Notes under the pieces: model-generated
Database searches by the model: none
What the model was told of the DNA's origin: nothing
What the model saw: the letters and a program-made list of their open reading frames with translations, nothing else
NCBI RefSeq assembly: GCF_029675105.1
Contig: NZ_JAQQFV010000001.1
Span: 372,001-436,000 of the forward strand
Origin: Nocardia anocheti
GTDB lineage: Bacteria; Actinomycetota; Actinomycetes; Mycobacteriales; Mycobacteriaceae
Length of the DNA: 64,000 bases
Direction of reading: 5' to 3'
Part shown: positions 52,675-60,852 of the stretch, in pieces
Numbering within the stretch: position 1 is the stretch's first letter
Layout: each line of letters begins with the position of its first letter
Translations under genes and position numbers: made by a program

Positions 52675-53841
52675 TCACCACTGCCCGCCGAGCAGCGCGA
52701 ACTGCGCGACGGCCTGACGGCGGACGTCGTCTTCCTGGTTGCTGTAGAGCCGCACCACGAACTCGCCATGCCACACCAGACAGGCGAAGCGCCGGGCCGA
52801 GTTGCTGGTCGGATTCGGCCGGGCCGCCCGGTAGCAGTCGATCCCGTCGACCCCGGGCACACCCCGCATGGCCGAGTAGTCGGCGGCCAGCAGCGACCGG
52901 CGTTCGGTCTCGGCGAAGGCCGTCGCGGCGGGCTCGTCAGCGGCGCGGTGCAGGAACTTGTTGTCCGACACCGCCACCGCGTCCATCGAGGCCGCCTCGA
53001 ATTCGCGCATCCGGGCGGCGGGCTTGTCGAGCAGCAGGGCGTAGGCGCGGGGGCCGTAGAGCATGAAATCCCAGCGGTCGGGCCAGTATTCGCCGGTCTT
53101 GAGCGTGCGGGTCAGCAGATGGTCGCTGTCCAGGCGCAGGTTCGCGAGCTCGGCGGCCGGGGTGGGCACGAAGTTCGCCAGCTCGGCCAGTTGCGCGCGA
53201 TAGGTGCGCGCGAGCAGGTCGGTGAGCTGTTCCGGGCTCGGCTCGACGATCTTCGCGTACAGCCGGATGACCAGGTTCTGCCACACCAGCCAGCTGCCCG
53301 CGGTGGGCACGCCGGGACGCCAGTGACTGAGCGCGGCGGGGAACTCCGGCAGCACCAGGGGCGCGTTCTCGGTATTGGCGGTGAAGTCGGCGGCGGCCAT
53401 CGCCTGCGCGGCCGCGGTGGCCTGGCCCGCGTCGGGCAGCGACAGGATGGTGATGGACAGGAACGCGTCGCGCTGCTCGTCGTCGACGTAGCCGTTGCCG
53501 CCGATGGCGCCGAAACCGGCCAGCACGTCGAACGGGCCCAGCGCGGTCTTCTGCACGCCGGAGAGCAGGTCGTCGACCCCGCGTACCCCGACGACCACCC
53601 CGCCGCCGCGACCCATGGTGAACTCGGGATCGATCCGGTCGGCGAACAGCACGCGCTCGCCGATGCGCGCCGACTCCACCAGCGATCCGCGCACGCGGCT
53701 GGGCAGGTCGTCGAAATCGCCGGGAATCGGGGTCAGGGCGTAGTCGCCGTGATCGGGGACGACGGGCTCGTCCCCACACCCCGCGGCGAACAGCACTGTG
53801 AGCGAGAGCGCCACCGCCAGGCAGCGCGACGGATGACGCAC
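52675..53841 (-). CDS. Lipoprotein in the kinase operon
   Basis: 388 aa lipoprotein. Signal peptide VRHPSRCLAVALSLTVLFAAGC with lipobox Cys at residue 22. The mature protein is one large alpha/beta domain (DYALTPIPGDFDDLPSRV; LESARIGERVLFADRIDP-like; LDSDHLLTRTLKTGEYWP; DNKFLHRAADEPAATAFAE) with two Cys near the C-terminus (IDCYRAAR, ACLVWHGEF). I believe similar proteins are numerous in Nocardia (the group recently called DUF7373), but that is from memory. GTG at 53841 with GGGAGGG 8 bases upstream. It lies between two kinase genes on the same strand (55 and 17 base gaps), so a role as ligand-binding or accessory partner of the kinase ectodomains is plausible but unproven. Confidence 0.85.
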   Translation of the reverse strand: MRHPSRCLAVALSLTVLFAAGCGDEPVVPDHGDYALTPIPGDFDDLPSRVRGSLVESARIGERVLFADRIDPEFTMGRGGGVVVGVRGVDDLLSGVQKTALGPFDVLAGFGAIGGNGYVDDEQRDAFLSITILSLPDAGQATAAAQAMAAADFTANTENAPLVLPEFPAALSHWRPGVPTAGSWLVWQNLVIRLYAKIVEPSPEQLTDLLARTYRAQLAELANFVPTPAAELANLRLDSDHLLTRTLKTGEYWPDRWDFMLYGPRAYALLLDKPAARMREFEAASMDAVAVSDNKFLHRAADEPAATAFAETERRSLLAADYSAMRGVPGVDGIDCYRAARPNPTSNSARRFACLVWHGEFVVRLYSNQEDDVRRQAVAQFALLGGQW

Positions 53842-53896
53842 GAACAATCCCTCCCCGAACTCTGCGGTGAACCTATCACCTGGGCATTCGCCGCGG

Positions 53897-55780
53897 CTAC
53901 CGCGCGGGCAACCGGCCGACGGCCTGGCGCATGAGCGGATCGGCGACCTTGCACAGCGCGCCGGTGGTCTCGTCCGGGTCGGAGACCAAGACCTCGACGA
54001 TCTCGCGGTAGGACTGACCGACATTACGGAAGCGATGGACCCGGCGGCATTCGTGGAGGTTCATCGACGCGAAGGTCTCGTCCTCGACCAGCACGCCGTC
54101 GCCGATATCGATCACCTTCTCCTCGATCGAGGTCTGCGACCGCTGCGGCTGGGACAGCACGATCCGCACGGTGGTCTCCCCGCGCCATTCACACGTGTGG
54201 GCCGACTGCGACGTGGGTGCGCCGAGGGTGGCGGTGTCGACCAGGGCGCACGGGTCGACCGTGGACAGGGAGGTCTGCGCGCCGGGCGCGGGAGCCAGAG
54301 TGGCGAGGGCGGCGGTGAGGCGGTCGACGGTGTGCTCGGCGAGGGCGCAGTCCGCGCGGGTGAAGGTGTCGACGGTGATGCCCCACCGGTGTCCGTCGGC
54401 GCCACCGTCGATGGCGAACGCGCAGTCCTCGCCGCGACGGGCGATGGCATAGCCGTTGACCACCTCGGCGCCTGCCGTGAAAGCCTCGGTGGCCGCGCCG
54501 ATTTCGACGGCGAGGCGGGCACCGCCGGAGCTGGCGTCGCAGCCCCAGCTCGAGGTCATCTGCCAGCGCCAGGCGGCGACCGAGGTGGCGGCCTTGGCGG
54601 CGACATCGGCGGGCAGGGTTTCGCCGAGCGCGTCGCGGACCCAGTCGCAGGTGTCGGTGCCGCGCAGCTGGTCGAGGGCGGGGAGAGTGGCGGTGACTTC
54701 GGCCGGGGGCTTCGGGTCGTCGCCACCGCGCAGGACCACCGCGGTGAGCGCGCCCGCCAGGATCACCGCGACCGCCGCGGCGATGCCGATCCGTATTCCG
54801 GTGCGCCGCTTGCGGACCGGCGGCGCGGGCACCATCGAGCCCGGGTGCGGGGTCGCCAGGTTCGCCGGAATGATTTGGGTCGCCTCGGGATCGGAGGTCA
54901 GTGCGACCAGATTCCTGGTCTGTTCGGCGATCTGGGTATGCACGGGCGCGGGCCACGGCTGGGACTGGACCGGGAGGACGCCGAGATAGTCGAGGATCTG
55001 CGCGGGCGTCGGGCGGGTGCGGGGGTCTTTGCGCAGGCAGCCCGCGATCAGTTCGCGCAGCGGCTCGGGGACCTGGTCGAGCTGCGGCTCGCTGTGCACG
55101 ATATTGAACAGGGTGTAGGGCGCGGAGGTGGCGGCGAAGGGGCTGGTTCCGGTGGCGGCCATGCACAGCAGCGAGCCGAGGGAGAAGACATCGCTGGCCG
55201 AGGTCACCGGAGCGCTGTTGGCCTGCTCCGGGGACATGTACGCGGGCGAGCCGACGACCGCACCCACCTCGGTGAGCGGGGCGGAACCGAGTCCGGCCGC
55301 CTGGGCGATACCGAAGTCGATCACGCGCGGGCCGTCGGCGGCCAGGATCACGTTGGCGGGCTTGAGATCCCGGTGCACCAGGCCCGCGCTGTGGATCGAG
55401 TGCAGGGCCGAGGCCAGGCCGGAGGCGAGGGTGCGCAGGGCCGGTACGGGCAGTGGGCCCAGCTCGCGGACCGCTTTGTCCAGCGGCACGCCGGGAATGA
55501 ACACCGAAGCCAGCCACGGGGATTCGCTCGCGGTGTCGAAGTCCACCACGGCGGCGGTGAACGCACCCGACACCCGCGCCGAGATCGCGACCTCGCGTTC
55601 GAAGCGCGCGCGGAACTCGCGGTCGTCGAGCAGGTGCGCGTGGATCTGCTTGATCGCCACGAACCGGCCGTCCGGCCCGGTGGCCAGCAGCACCCGGCCC
55701 ATCCCACCCGCGCCGAGCACCCCGCGGATGCGGTAGCGGCCGATCACCGGTGACTCGGTCGGCGACAACGGCTCGATCAT
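53897..55780 (-). CDS. Receptor-type Ser/Thr protein kinase
   Basis: 627 aa transmembrane kinase, first gene of the operon. Kinase domain: LGAGGMGRVLLA, VAIKQIHAHL (Lys44), FIPGVPLDKAVREL, HRDLKPANVIL, DFGIAQ, SPAYMSPEQANS and a final CLRKDPRTRPTPAQILDYLG. The linker (about 275-335) is Pro/Ala-rich with basic residues (PPVRKRRTGIRIG) before one helix (about 338-358). Ectodomain with Cys-bearing halves (TDTCDWVRDALGETL, MTSSWGCDASSG; VDPCALVDTATLGAP, HTCEWRGE). Catalytic residues are intact. It is more similar to the pseudokinase than to the other active kinase in places (PWLASVFIPGV/PWLASVFVPGV; PYTLFNI). ATG at 55780; GGGGGAG 8 bases upstream. A -10 TAGGTT at 55814-55819 marks the operon promoter. 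Confidence 0.94.
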   Translation of the reverse strand: MIEPLSPTESPVIGRYRIRGVLGAGGMGRVLLATGPDGRFVAIKQIHAHLLDDREFRARFEREVAISARVSGAFTAAVVDFDTASESPWLASVFIPGVPLDKAVRELGPLPVPALRTLASGLASALHSIHSAGLVHRDLKPANVILAADGPRVIDFGIAQAAGLGSAPLTEVGAVVGSPAYMSPEQANSAPVTSASDVFSLGSLLCMAATGTSPFAATSAPYTLFNIVHSEPQLDQVPEPLRELIAGCLRKDPRTRPTPAQILDYLGVLPVQSQPWPAPVHTQIAEQTRNLVALTSDPEATQIIPANLATPHPGSMVPAPPVRKRRTGIRIGIAAAVAVILAGALTAVVLRGGDDPKPPAEVTATLPALDQLRGTDTCDWVRDALGETLPADVAAKAATSVAAWRWQMTSSWGCDASSGGARLAVEIGAATEAFTAGAEVVNGYAIARRGEDCAFAIDGGADGHRWGITVDTFTRADCALAEHTVDRLTAALATLAPAPGAQTSLSTVDPCALVDTATLGAPTSQSAHTCEWRGETTVRIVLSQPQRSQTSIEEKVIDIGDGVLVEDETFASMNLHECRRVHRFRNVGQSYREIVEVLVSDPDETTGALCKVADPLMRQAVGRLPAR

Positions 55781-55813
55781 CGCGGTAACTCCCCCACTCC
55801 TGGTTTCGCCAGC

Positions 55814-55819
55814 AACCTA
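55814..55819 (-). promoter_or_regulatory. -10 element of the kinase operon
   Basis: TAGGTT on the minus strand in the 55-base spacer upstream of the first kinase gene, giving a leader of about 27 bases with a good Shine-Dalgarno sequence. Confidence 0.45.
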
Positions 55820-55835
55820 GCATCCCGGCACGGCG

Positions 55836-57383
55836 CTAGTGGGTGGGGCGCGGCGGCAGCCAGGTCGGGGTGAGCACGGCGCTGACCAGGATGACCAGGC
55901 CCAACAGCGCGATGGTGGTGGACATCGCCAGCCACTGGGTGGCCAGTGCGACGAAGGCGAACACCCCCAGTGCCACGATCTCCGACAGCAGACCCGACAC
56001 CGAGGTGACGGTGGCGCGCGCCGGTCCCGCGATGCTGTCCTGGAGCCGGGCGCCCGCGATGACCTCGGCGTTGAAGTCGATGCCGTAGGCGATACCGATG
56101 CCGACGAACCCGATCCACAGCATGGCCGTGCCACCCAGCCCCACCGCCAGCGCACCGGCGATGAACAGCAGGCCCGCGACGAACAGCGCGGCGGCGAGGG
56201 TGCGGGCCGAGACGGCCTCGGTGCGGCCCGCCAGCAGGGAACCGAGCAGCGAGCCCACCACCGTCACCGCGATCAGCAACGCCGAGGTGCTGGTGGAGGC
56301 GCCGCCGGAGACGGCCAGCAGGCCGAAATACTCGTCGAAGGCAGTGACGCCATAGAGCAGCGCGCCGAGCAGGACGCCACGGCGGACGCGGCGCACACGC
56401 AGGGCCTCGCCCAGGCCGGTACGCAGCATGGTCAAGTAGCGGGAGGACACCGTTGCGCCGGGATCGTTGGTGGCCGCTGCCGGGTGATCGGTGTCGTGCC
56501 CTGGCGCGCGCAGCGTGTCATCGCCGGGTGTGGACGCGTCATCGTCGTTGGGCACCCGACCGCCGGCGGGCACAGACGCACCGCCAGCGCCAGGCACGGG
56601 CACATCGTCGCCGCCGGACGCGGGGACATCGTCGCCGCCAGGCACGGGCGTGACGTCGCGACCGGCGGGCGTGGCGTCAGCCTCGGTGGGCGATGGTGTG
56701 CCGGTCACCACGCGGATGACCGGCGGGGAGGTGGGCATGGCGTGGGGGCCGAGGCGGTCGGGGGTGGGTGGGGTGTCGTCGAGGTCGTCTACGGCGGTGG
56801 CGGAGATGGCGACCGGGGGGCGTGGGAGGAGTAGGGCGGTGGCGGTGTGGAGCAGGGCGATGCCGACGCTGACCCAGCCGACCAGGGTGTAGCCGCCGAG
56901 GGCGTAGAGCGGGGCCGCCGCCAGGATCGCCAGCAGGACCGTGGATTCCTGGGCGCCGCGCGACCAGCCCATGATCGAGGCGTAGGCGTTCGGGGCGCCA
57001 CGGGCGACCAGGTCGTCGTAGATCAGGGCCTCGAAGGTGCCCGATTCCAACGCTCCGGCGATGCCCCACACCACGAAGCCGAGCGCGAACCCGACGAAGG
57101 AGGGCGCGATCATCCACAGCGCGAAGCAGATGCCCTGGAGCAGACAGCTCGCGATGAGCAGGGCGCGGCGCGAGACGGTGTCGGCCCAGGCGCCCGAGGG
57201 CACCTCGAGGACGAACGCCGTCACCGACCACATGGCCAGCAGCAGCGAGATCTGGGCGGTGCTCAGGCCGTGGTCGGCGAAGAGCACACCGTAGAGTGCA
57301 TAGATCGGCAGCAGGTCGCGGGTGCCCCGGAACAGGACCGCGCGCACTGTGAGGCCGCGGACGTCGACCCGATCTCGGCTCAC
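55836..57383 (-). CDS. MFS transporter with long acidic repeat loop
   Basis: 515 aa. Twelve-helix major facilitator fold, DHA-like N-half (LPIYALYGVLFADHGLSTAQ, FVLEVPSGAWADTVSRRALL as motif A, ALESGTFEALIYDDLVARG) and C-half (GVLLGALLYGVTAFDEYFGL, FVGIGIAYGIDFNAEVIAGAR). The central cytoplasmic loop (about 200-300) is unusually long and low in complexity, with Pro/Gly/Asp repeats (GGDDVPASGGDDVPVPGAGG) resembling the tail of the SpoIID protein at 17652. Substrate unknown; drug export is a guess. The GTG at 57383 has no ribosome site but follows a TAGGTT -10 box by 7 bases (leaderless). It shares a strand with the kinase operon but has a separate promoter. Confidence 0.88.
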   Translation of the reverse strand: MSRDRVDVRGLTVRAVLFRGTRDLLPIYALYGVLFADHGLSTAQISLLLAMWSVTAFVLEVPSGAWADTVSRRALLIASCLLQGICFALWMIAPSFVGFALGFVVWGIAGALESGTFEALIYDDLVARGAPNAYASIMGWSRGAQESTVLLAILAAAPLYALGGYTLVGWVSVGIALLHTATALLLPRPPVAISATAVDDLDDTPPTPDRLGPHAMPTSPPVIRVVTGTPSPTEADATPAGRDVTPVPGGDDVPASGGDDVPVPGAGGASVPAGGRVPNDDDASTPGDDTLRAPGHDTDHPAAATNDPGATVSSRYLTMLRTGLGEALRVRRVRRGVLLGALLYGVTAFDEYFGLLAVSGGASTSTSALLIAVTVVGSLLGSLLAGRTEAVSARTLAAALFVAGLLFIAGALAVGLGGTAMLWIGFVGIGIAYGIDFNAEVIAGARLQDSIAGPARATVTSVSGLLSEIVALGVFAFVALATQWLAMSTTIALLGLVILVSAVLTPTWLPPRPTH

Positions 57384-57390
57384 GTACTAC

Positions 57391-57396
57391 AACCTA
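57391..57396 (-). promoter_or_regulatory. -10 element for leaderless MFS gene
   Basis: TAGGTT on the minus strand, 7 bases before the GTG at 57383. Confidence 0.45.
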
Positions 57397-57461
57397 ACCA
57401 CCCCCACCTCCCCAACCCCGCACATCCCGACCTCGAGGAGGGATCGCCGACGAAGTCGGCG

Positions 57462-57554
57462 GTTCGCGCCCGTCCCGTCGATCAGGTGCCGGTGCGTAGG
57501 CGACGAAGGAGCAAGCACCGGTGCCTGATCGACGGGACCCCAGGGGGCGCGAAC
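57462..57554. repeat. Large near-perfect inverted repeat between c-di-GMP gene and MFS gene
   Basis: Inner arms 57472-57495 and 57515-57538 pair at 22 of 24 positions around a 19-base loop. Outer arms GTTCGCGCCC (57462-57471) and GGGCGCGAAC (57545-57554) pair perfectly, with a 6-base bulge on the right. A further small hairpin (CGCCGAC-gaa-GTCGGCG) lies just to the left. It follows the c-di-GMP gene on the minus strand and may be its terminator, but it is far longer than the other terminators here. Confidence 0.75.
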
Positions 57555-57576
57555 TCGAGCGCGCCAGCGCTCCATG

Positions 57577-59436
57577 TCACAGCGGGATCCAACCGCTCGC
57601 CGAGAGCGAATCGTCGTCGTCGGAGGTGCCCGCCTGGGGATTACCCTCGTTGAGGTCGTTGATCAGTTCCGAGACCGGGTGCGAATCGCTGTAGTGGTAG
57701 CCCTGGGCCAGCGCGAAACCGAGTTCGGTGAGCACGGCGGCCTGGTATTCGGTCTCCACGCCCTCGGCGATCACCTGGAGATCGAGCGACTTGCTGAGCG
57801 CGGCGATCACGCCCAGCAGCGGCGGCGCGGGCGAGTCGGAGCGGATGGCGGCGACGAAGGACTGGTCGACCTTGAGGATGTCGCTGGGGATGGTGGCCAG
57901 GCGGCTCAGCGAGGAGTAGCCGGTGCCGAAGTCGTCGATGGCGATGCGCACGCCCCGCTCGCGCAGGGTGTGCAGGTTGGTGATGGCGGTCTGCGATTCG
58001 GCGGCCAGTTCGCTCTCGGTGACCTCGAGGACGAGCTGGTCGGCGGGCCAGCCGGTGTCGGCGAGGATGGTCGCGACCCGCTCGGCGTAGTCGGTCTCGG
58101 CCAGTTCCAGGCCGGAGACATTGACATTGAGGGTGAGATCCAGCGAGGCGAAGCTCTCCTGCAGGCGCGCGGCGTCGGCGCAGGCGCGGCGCAGCACCAG
58201 TTCGTCCAGGTCGGAGATGAGGTCGTATTCCTCGGCGACGCGGATCAGGCCCTCGGTGGTCACCTCGGGCTGGGCGTTGGACGACCAGCGCAGCAGCGCC
58301 TCGACACCGACCGCCTGGCCGCCGTCCTCGGTGAGGCTGACGATCGGCTGGTAGTGCACGTCCAGCGCGCCGCGGTCGATCGCCTCACGCAGTTCCACCG
58401 CCAGCGGCAGCTGCCGCGAGGACTCGAGCACCGTGCGGTTGCGGCCCGCCTGCTTGGCCCGGTACAGCCCCACGTCGGCCCGGCTGATCAGCAGCGAGCC
58501 CGATTCGCCCGGCTGCCAGGAGGTGACACCGGCCGAGCAGCCCATGGTCACCGCGGCGCGCAGCTGCTCGGTGAGCAGGATGGCGGCCTGTTCGGTGGTG
58601 CCGGGCAGCAGCAGCGCGAAGACGTCGCCGCCGAAGCGGGCCAGCACCTGGTCGGGGGCGAGCAGGTCGAGCCAGGCGTCGGCGACGCGTTGCAGCACGG
58701 CGTCGCCCGCGCGGTGGCCGAGGTGATCGTTGATCTTCTGGAAGCGGTCCAGGTCGACCAGCACCAGCGACAGGCCGTGCCCGCCGCGTCCGGCCGCGTC
58801 GATCGCCGGGTTGAGCTGCTTCTCGAAGCCGCGCCGGTTGAGCAGGCCGGTGAGCACGTCGATATCGGCGTCCGACGCCATCCGGGTGAGGATGCCGACC
58901 ACCACGCCCGCGCCGAAGGTGACACCGGCCGGGATCAGGCCCGACCACCAGGACAGCCCGCGATCGGGCAGCACCCACAGGCACAGCGCCATCGCGAAGC
59001 CGATGTGCGCGGCGGCGAAGGGCCAGGCGAAGAACAGCGCGGCGTCGCAGGCGACGAAGACGTAGAACGAGGCCAGCGTGATACCGCCGACCAGGTTGGG
59101 GAAATCGTGCACCGCGATGGTGACCAGCACGGTCGCGGTGGCGAGATAGGCGTGGTGCAGGGCGTGCGGCATGCGCGGACCCCAGGCCAGCAGCGTGAGC
59201 CCGAGGACCAGCGCGACCGCGGCCGCGATGCCGACCAGTAACCGGCTGCCGTCCTCGACGCCCGTGACGTCCAGGGCACGCGTGTCAGCCGGTGCGATCG
59301 CAGTGATGGTCAGGCCGAGGACACCGCCGAGGACGTAGAACGCCCCCGTTGTCCTGGCCATGACCTTTGCCGTCGCCAACGCCGATGCCGCCCGCACCCG
59401 GGTTCGGGTATCGCCGCGCGCCCCGATTCCTCGCAC
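57577..59436 (-). CDS. Membrane GGDEF-EAL protein with degenerate GGDEF
   Basis: 619 aa. About five to six N-terminal helices (residues 20-195) form a membrane sensor. The GGDEF domain follows (about 200-355) with LTGLLNRRGFEKQL and LDRFQKINDHLGHRAGD, but the signature is RFGGDVFALLL: GGDVF, lacking the catalytic Glu, so cyclase activity is unlikely. The EAL domain (about 365-610) keeps EALLRW, NVNVSG, EVTESEL, IDDFGTGYSS, KVDQSF, EGVET and QGYHYS, so c-di-GMP phosphodiesterase activity is expected. The C-terminus is acidic (SDDDDSLSASG). The GTG at 59436 follows TAGGCT by 7 bases (leaderless); the GTG at 59442 would extend it by two residues. No other c-di-GMP gene is near. Confidence 0.92.
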   Translation of the reverse strand: MRGIGARGDTRTRVRAASALATAKVMARTTGAFYVLGGVLGLTITAIAPADTRALDVTGVEDGSRLLVGIAAAVALVLGLTLLAWGPRMPHALHHAYLATATVLVTIAVHDFPNLVGGITLASFYVFVACDAALFFAWPFAAAHIGFAMALCLWVLPDRGLSWWSGLIPAGVTFGAGVVVGILTRMASDADIDVLTGLLNRRGFEKQLNPAIDAAGRGGHGLSLVLVDLDRFQKINDHLGHRAGDAVLQRVADAWLDLLAPDQVLARFGGDVFALLLPGTTEQAAILLTEQLRAAVTMGCSAGVTSWQPGESGSLLISRADVGLYRAKQAGRNRTVLESSRQLPLAVELREAIDRGALDVHYQPIVSLTEDGGQAVGVEALLRWSSNAQPEVTTEGLIRVAEEYDLISDLDELVLRRACADAARLQESFASLDLTLNVNVSGLELAETDYAERVATILADTGWPADQLVLEVTESELAAESQTAITNLHTLRERGVRIAIDDFGTGYSSLSRLATIPSDILKVDQSFVAAIRSDSPAPPLLGVIAALSKSLDLQVIAEGVETEYQAAVLTELGFALAQGYHYSDSHPVSELINDLNEGNPQAGTSDDDDSLSASGWIPL

Positions 59437-59443
59437 GAGCACC

Positions 59444-59449
59444 AGCCTA
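59444..59449 (-). promoter_or_regulatory. -10 element for leaderless c-di-GMP gene
   Basis: TAGGCT on the minus strand, 7 bases before the GTG at 59436. Confidence 0.45.
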
Positions 59450-59468
59450 GATGTTGTCGGGTCAGGTC

Positions 59469-59503
59469 GTTTGCCACATGCTACAAATGCCCACCTGGCA
59501 AAC
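59469..59503. repeat. Inverted repeat after serS
   Basis: GTTTGCCA (59469-59476) and TGGCAAAC (59496-59503), perfect 8-bp arms with a 19-base spacer, 12 bases past the serS stop and upstream of the c-di-GMP gene promoter. Weak terminator or operator; undecided. Confidence 0.4.
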
Positions 59504-59514
59504 AGTGGAGAGGT

Positions 59515-60771
59515 CTACGGTTTCAGGACCTCGGTGCCGACGAAGGGCACCAGCGCCGCGGGCACCCGCACCGAACCGTCGGCCTGCTGGTGGTTCTCCA
59601 GGATGGCCACGATCCAGCGGGTGGTCGCCAGGGTGCCGTTCAGGGTGGCCGCGATCTGCGGTTTCCCGTTCTCGTCGCGGTAGCGCACCGAGAGCCTGCG
59701 CGCCTGGAAGGTGGTGCAGTTCGAGGTGGACGACAGCTCGCGGTAGGTCTGCTGGGTGGGGACCCACGCCTCGCAGTCGAACTTGCGCGCCGCCGAGCTG
59801 CCCAGATCGCCCGCCGCGGTGTCGATGACCCGGTACGGCACGTCGATGGCGGCCAGCATCTCGCGCTCCCAGGCCAGCAGGCGCTGATGCTCGGCGTCGG
59901 CCTGCTCGGGGGTGGTGTAGACGAACATCTCCACCTTGTCGAACTGGTGCACGCGGATGATGCCGCGGGTGTCCTTGCCGTAGCTGCCCGCCTCGCGGCG
60001 GAAACACGACGACCAGCCCGCGTAGCGCTTGGGACCTTCGCTCAGGTCGAGGATCTCCTCGGCGTGGTAGCCCGCCAGCGGCACCTCCGAGGTGCCGACC
60101 AGGTAGAGATCGTCGTCCTCGAGGTGGTAGACCTCGGCCGCGTGCTGGCCCAGGAAGCCGGTTCCGGCCATGATCTCCGGGCGCACCAGCACCGGCGGGA
60201 TCATCATGGTGAACCCGTTGGCGACGGCCTTCTGCGCGGCCAGCTGGAGCAGACCCAGCTGCAGCAGCGCGCCGTGGCCGGTGAGGAAGTAGAACCGCGA
60301 GCCCGACACCTTGGCGCCGCGCTCCATGTCGATCAGGCCCAGCGACTCGCCCAGTTCCAGGTGGTCCTTGGGCTCGAAGTCGAACTCCGGTGGGGTGCCG
60401 ACGGTTTCGAGCACGATGTAATCGTCCTCGCCACCGGCGGGCGCGCCCTCCTGCACCACATTGGAGATGGCGCGGTGCGCGGCGTCGAGGTCGGCGTCGG
60501 CGGCGTGCTGGGCGGCCTCGGCCTCTTTGACCTTGGCGGACATGTCGGTGGCGGCGGCCAGCAGGGCCGGGCGCTCCTCCTTGCTCGCCTTGCCGATCAC
60601 CTTGCCCATGGCCTTGTGCTCGGCGCGCAGGGTGTCGGCGGTGGCCACGGCGGCACGGCGCGCGGCGTCGGCTTCCAGCAGCGCGTCGACGAGGGCGGGG
60701 TCCTCACCGCGGGCCCGCTGCGAGGCGCGCACGGCTTCCGGGTTCTCGCGCACGAATCGGAGGTCGATCAT
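59515..60771 (-). CDS. serS: Seryl-tRNA synthetase
   Basis: 418 aa class II aminoacyl-tRNA synthetase charging tRNA-Ser. It starts [20 protein letters not shown], followed by the antiparallel coiled-coil arm that reads the tRNA-Ser long arm (about 25-105). Catalytic motifs: motif 1 [15 protein letters not shown], motif 2 [21 protein letters not shown], motif 3 [21 protein letters not shown], and the serine-binding [10 protein letters not shown]. Length typical. The ATG at 60771 has no Shine-Dalgarno but a TAGGCT -10 ends 8 bases upstream, so it is probably leaderless. Divergent from the aldehyde dehydrogenase gene; equivalent to Rv3834c. Confidence 0.98.
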   Translation of the reverse strand: MIDLRFVRENPEAVRASQRARGEDPALVDALLEADAARRAAVATADTLRAEHKAMGKVIGKASKEERPALLAAATDMSAKVKEAEAAQHAADADLDAAHRAISNVVQEGAPAGGEDDYIVLETVGTPPEFDFEPKDHLELGESLGLIDMERGAKVSGSRFYFLTGHGALLQLGLLQLAAQKAVANGFTMMIPPVLVRPEIMAGTGFLGQHAAEVYHLEDDDLYLVGTSEVPLAGYHAEEILDLSEGPKRYAGWSSCFRREAGSYGKDTRGIIRVHQFDKVEMFVYTTPEQADAEHQRLLAWEREMLAAIDVPYRVIDTAAGDLGSSAARKFDCEAWVPTQQTYRELSSTSNCTTFQARRLSVRYRDENGKPQIAATLNGTLATTRWIVAILENHQQADGSVRVPAALVPFVGTEVLKP

Positions 60772-60779
60772 AGGAAAAC

Positions 60780-60785
60780 AGCCTA
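60780..60785 (-). promoter_or_regulatory. -10 element for leaderless serS
   Basis: TAGGCT on the minus strand, 8 bases before the ATG at 60771. Confidence 0.5.
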
Positions 60786-60840
60786 GTAGTGCGCGCAACG
60801 GATAATCTTTCGCCCCTATGCCAAGCGGGGGCGGGGAGAG

Positions 60841-60846
60841 CATAGT
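60841..60846 (+). promoter_or_regulatory. -10 element for leaderless aldehyde dehydrogenase gene
   Basis: CATAGT, 6 bases before the GTG at 60853, no Shine-Dalgarno sequence. Confidence 0.45.
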
Positions 60847-60852
60847 TGCGGT

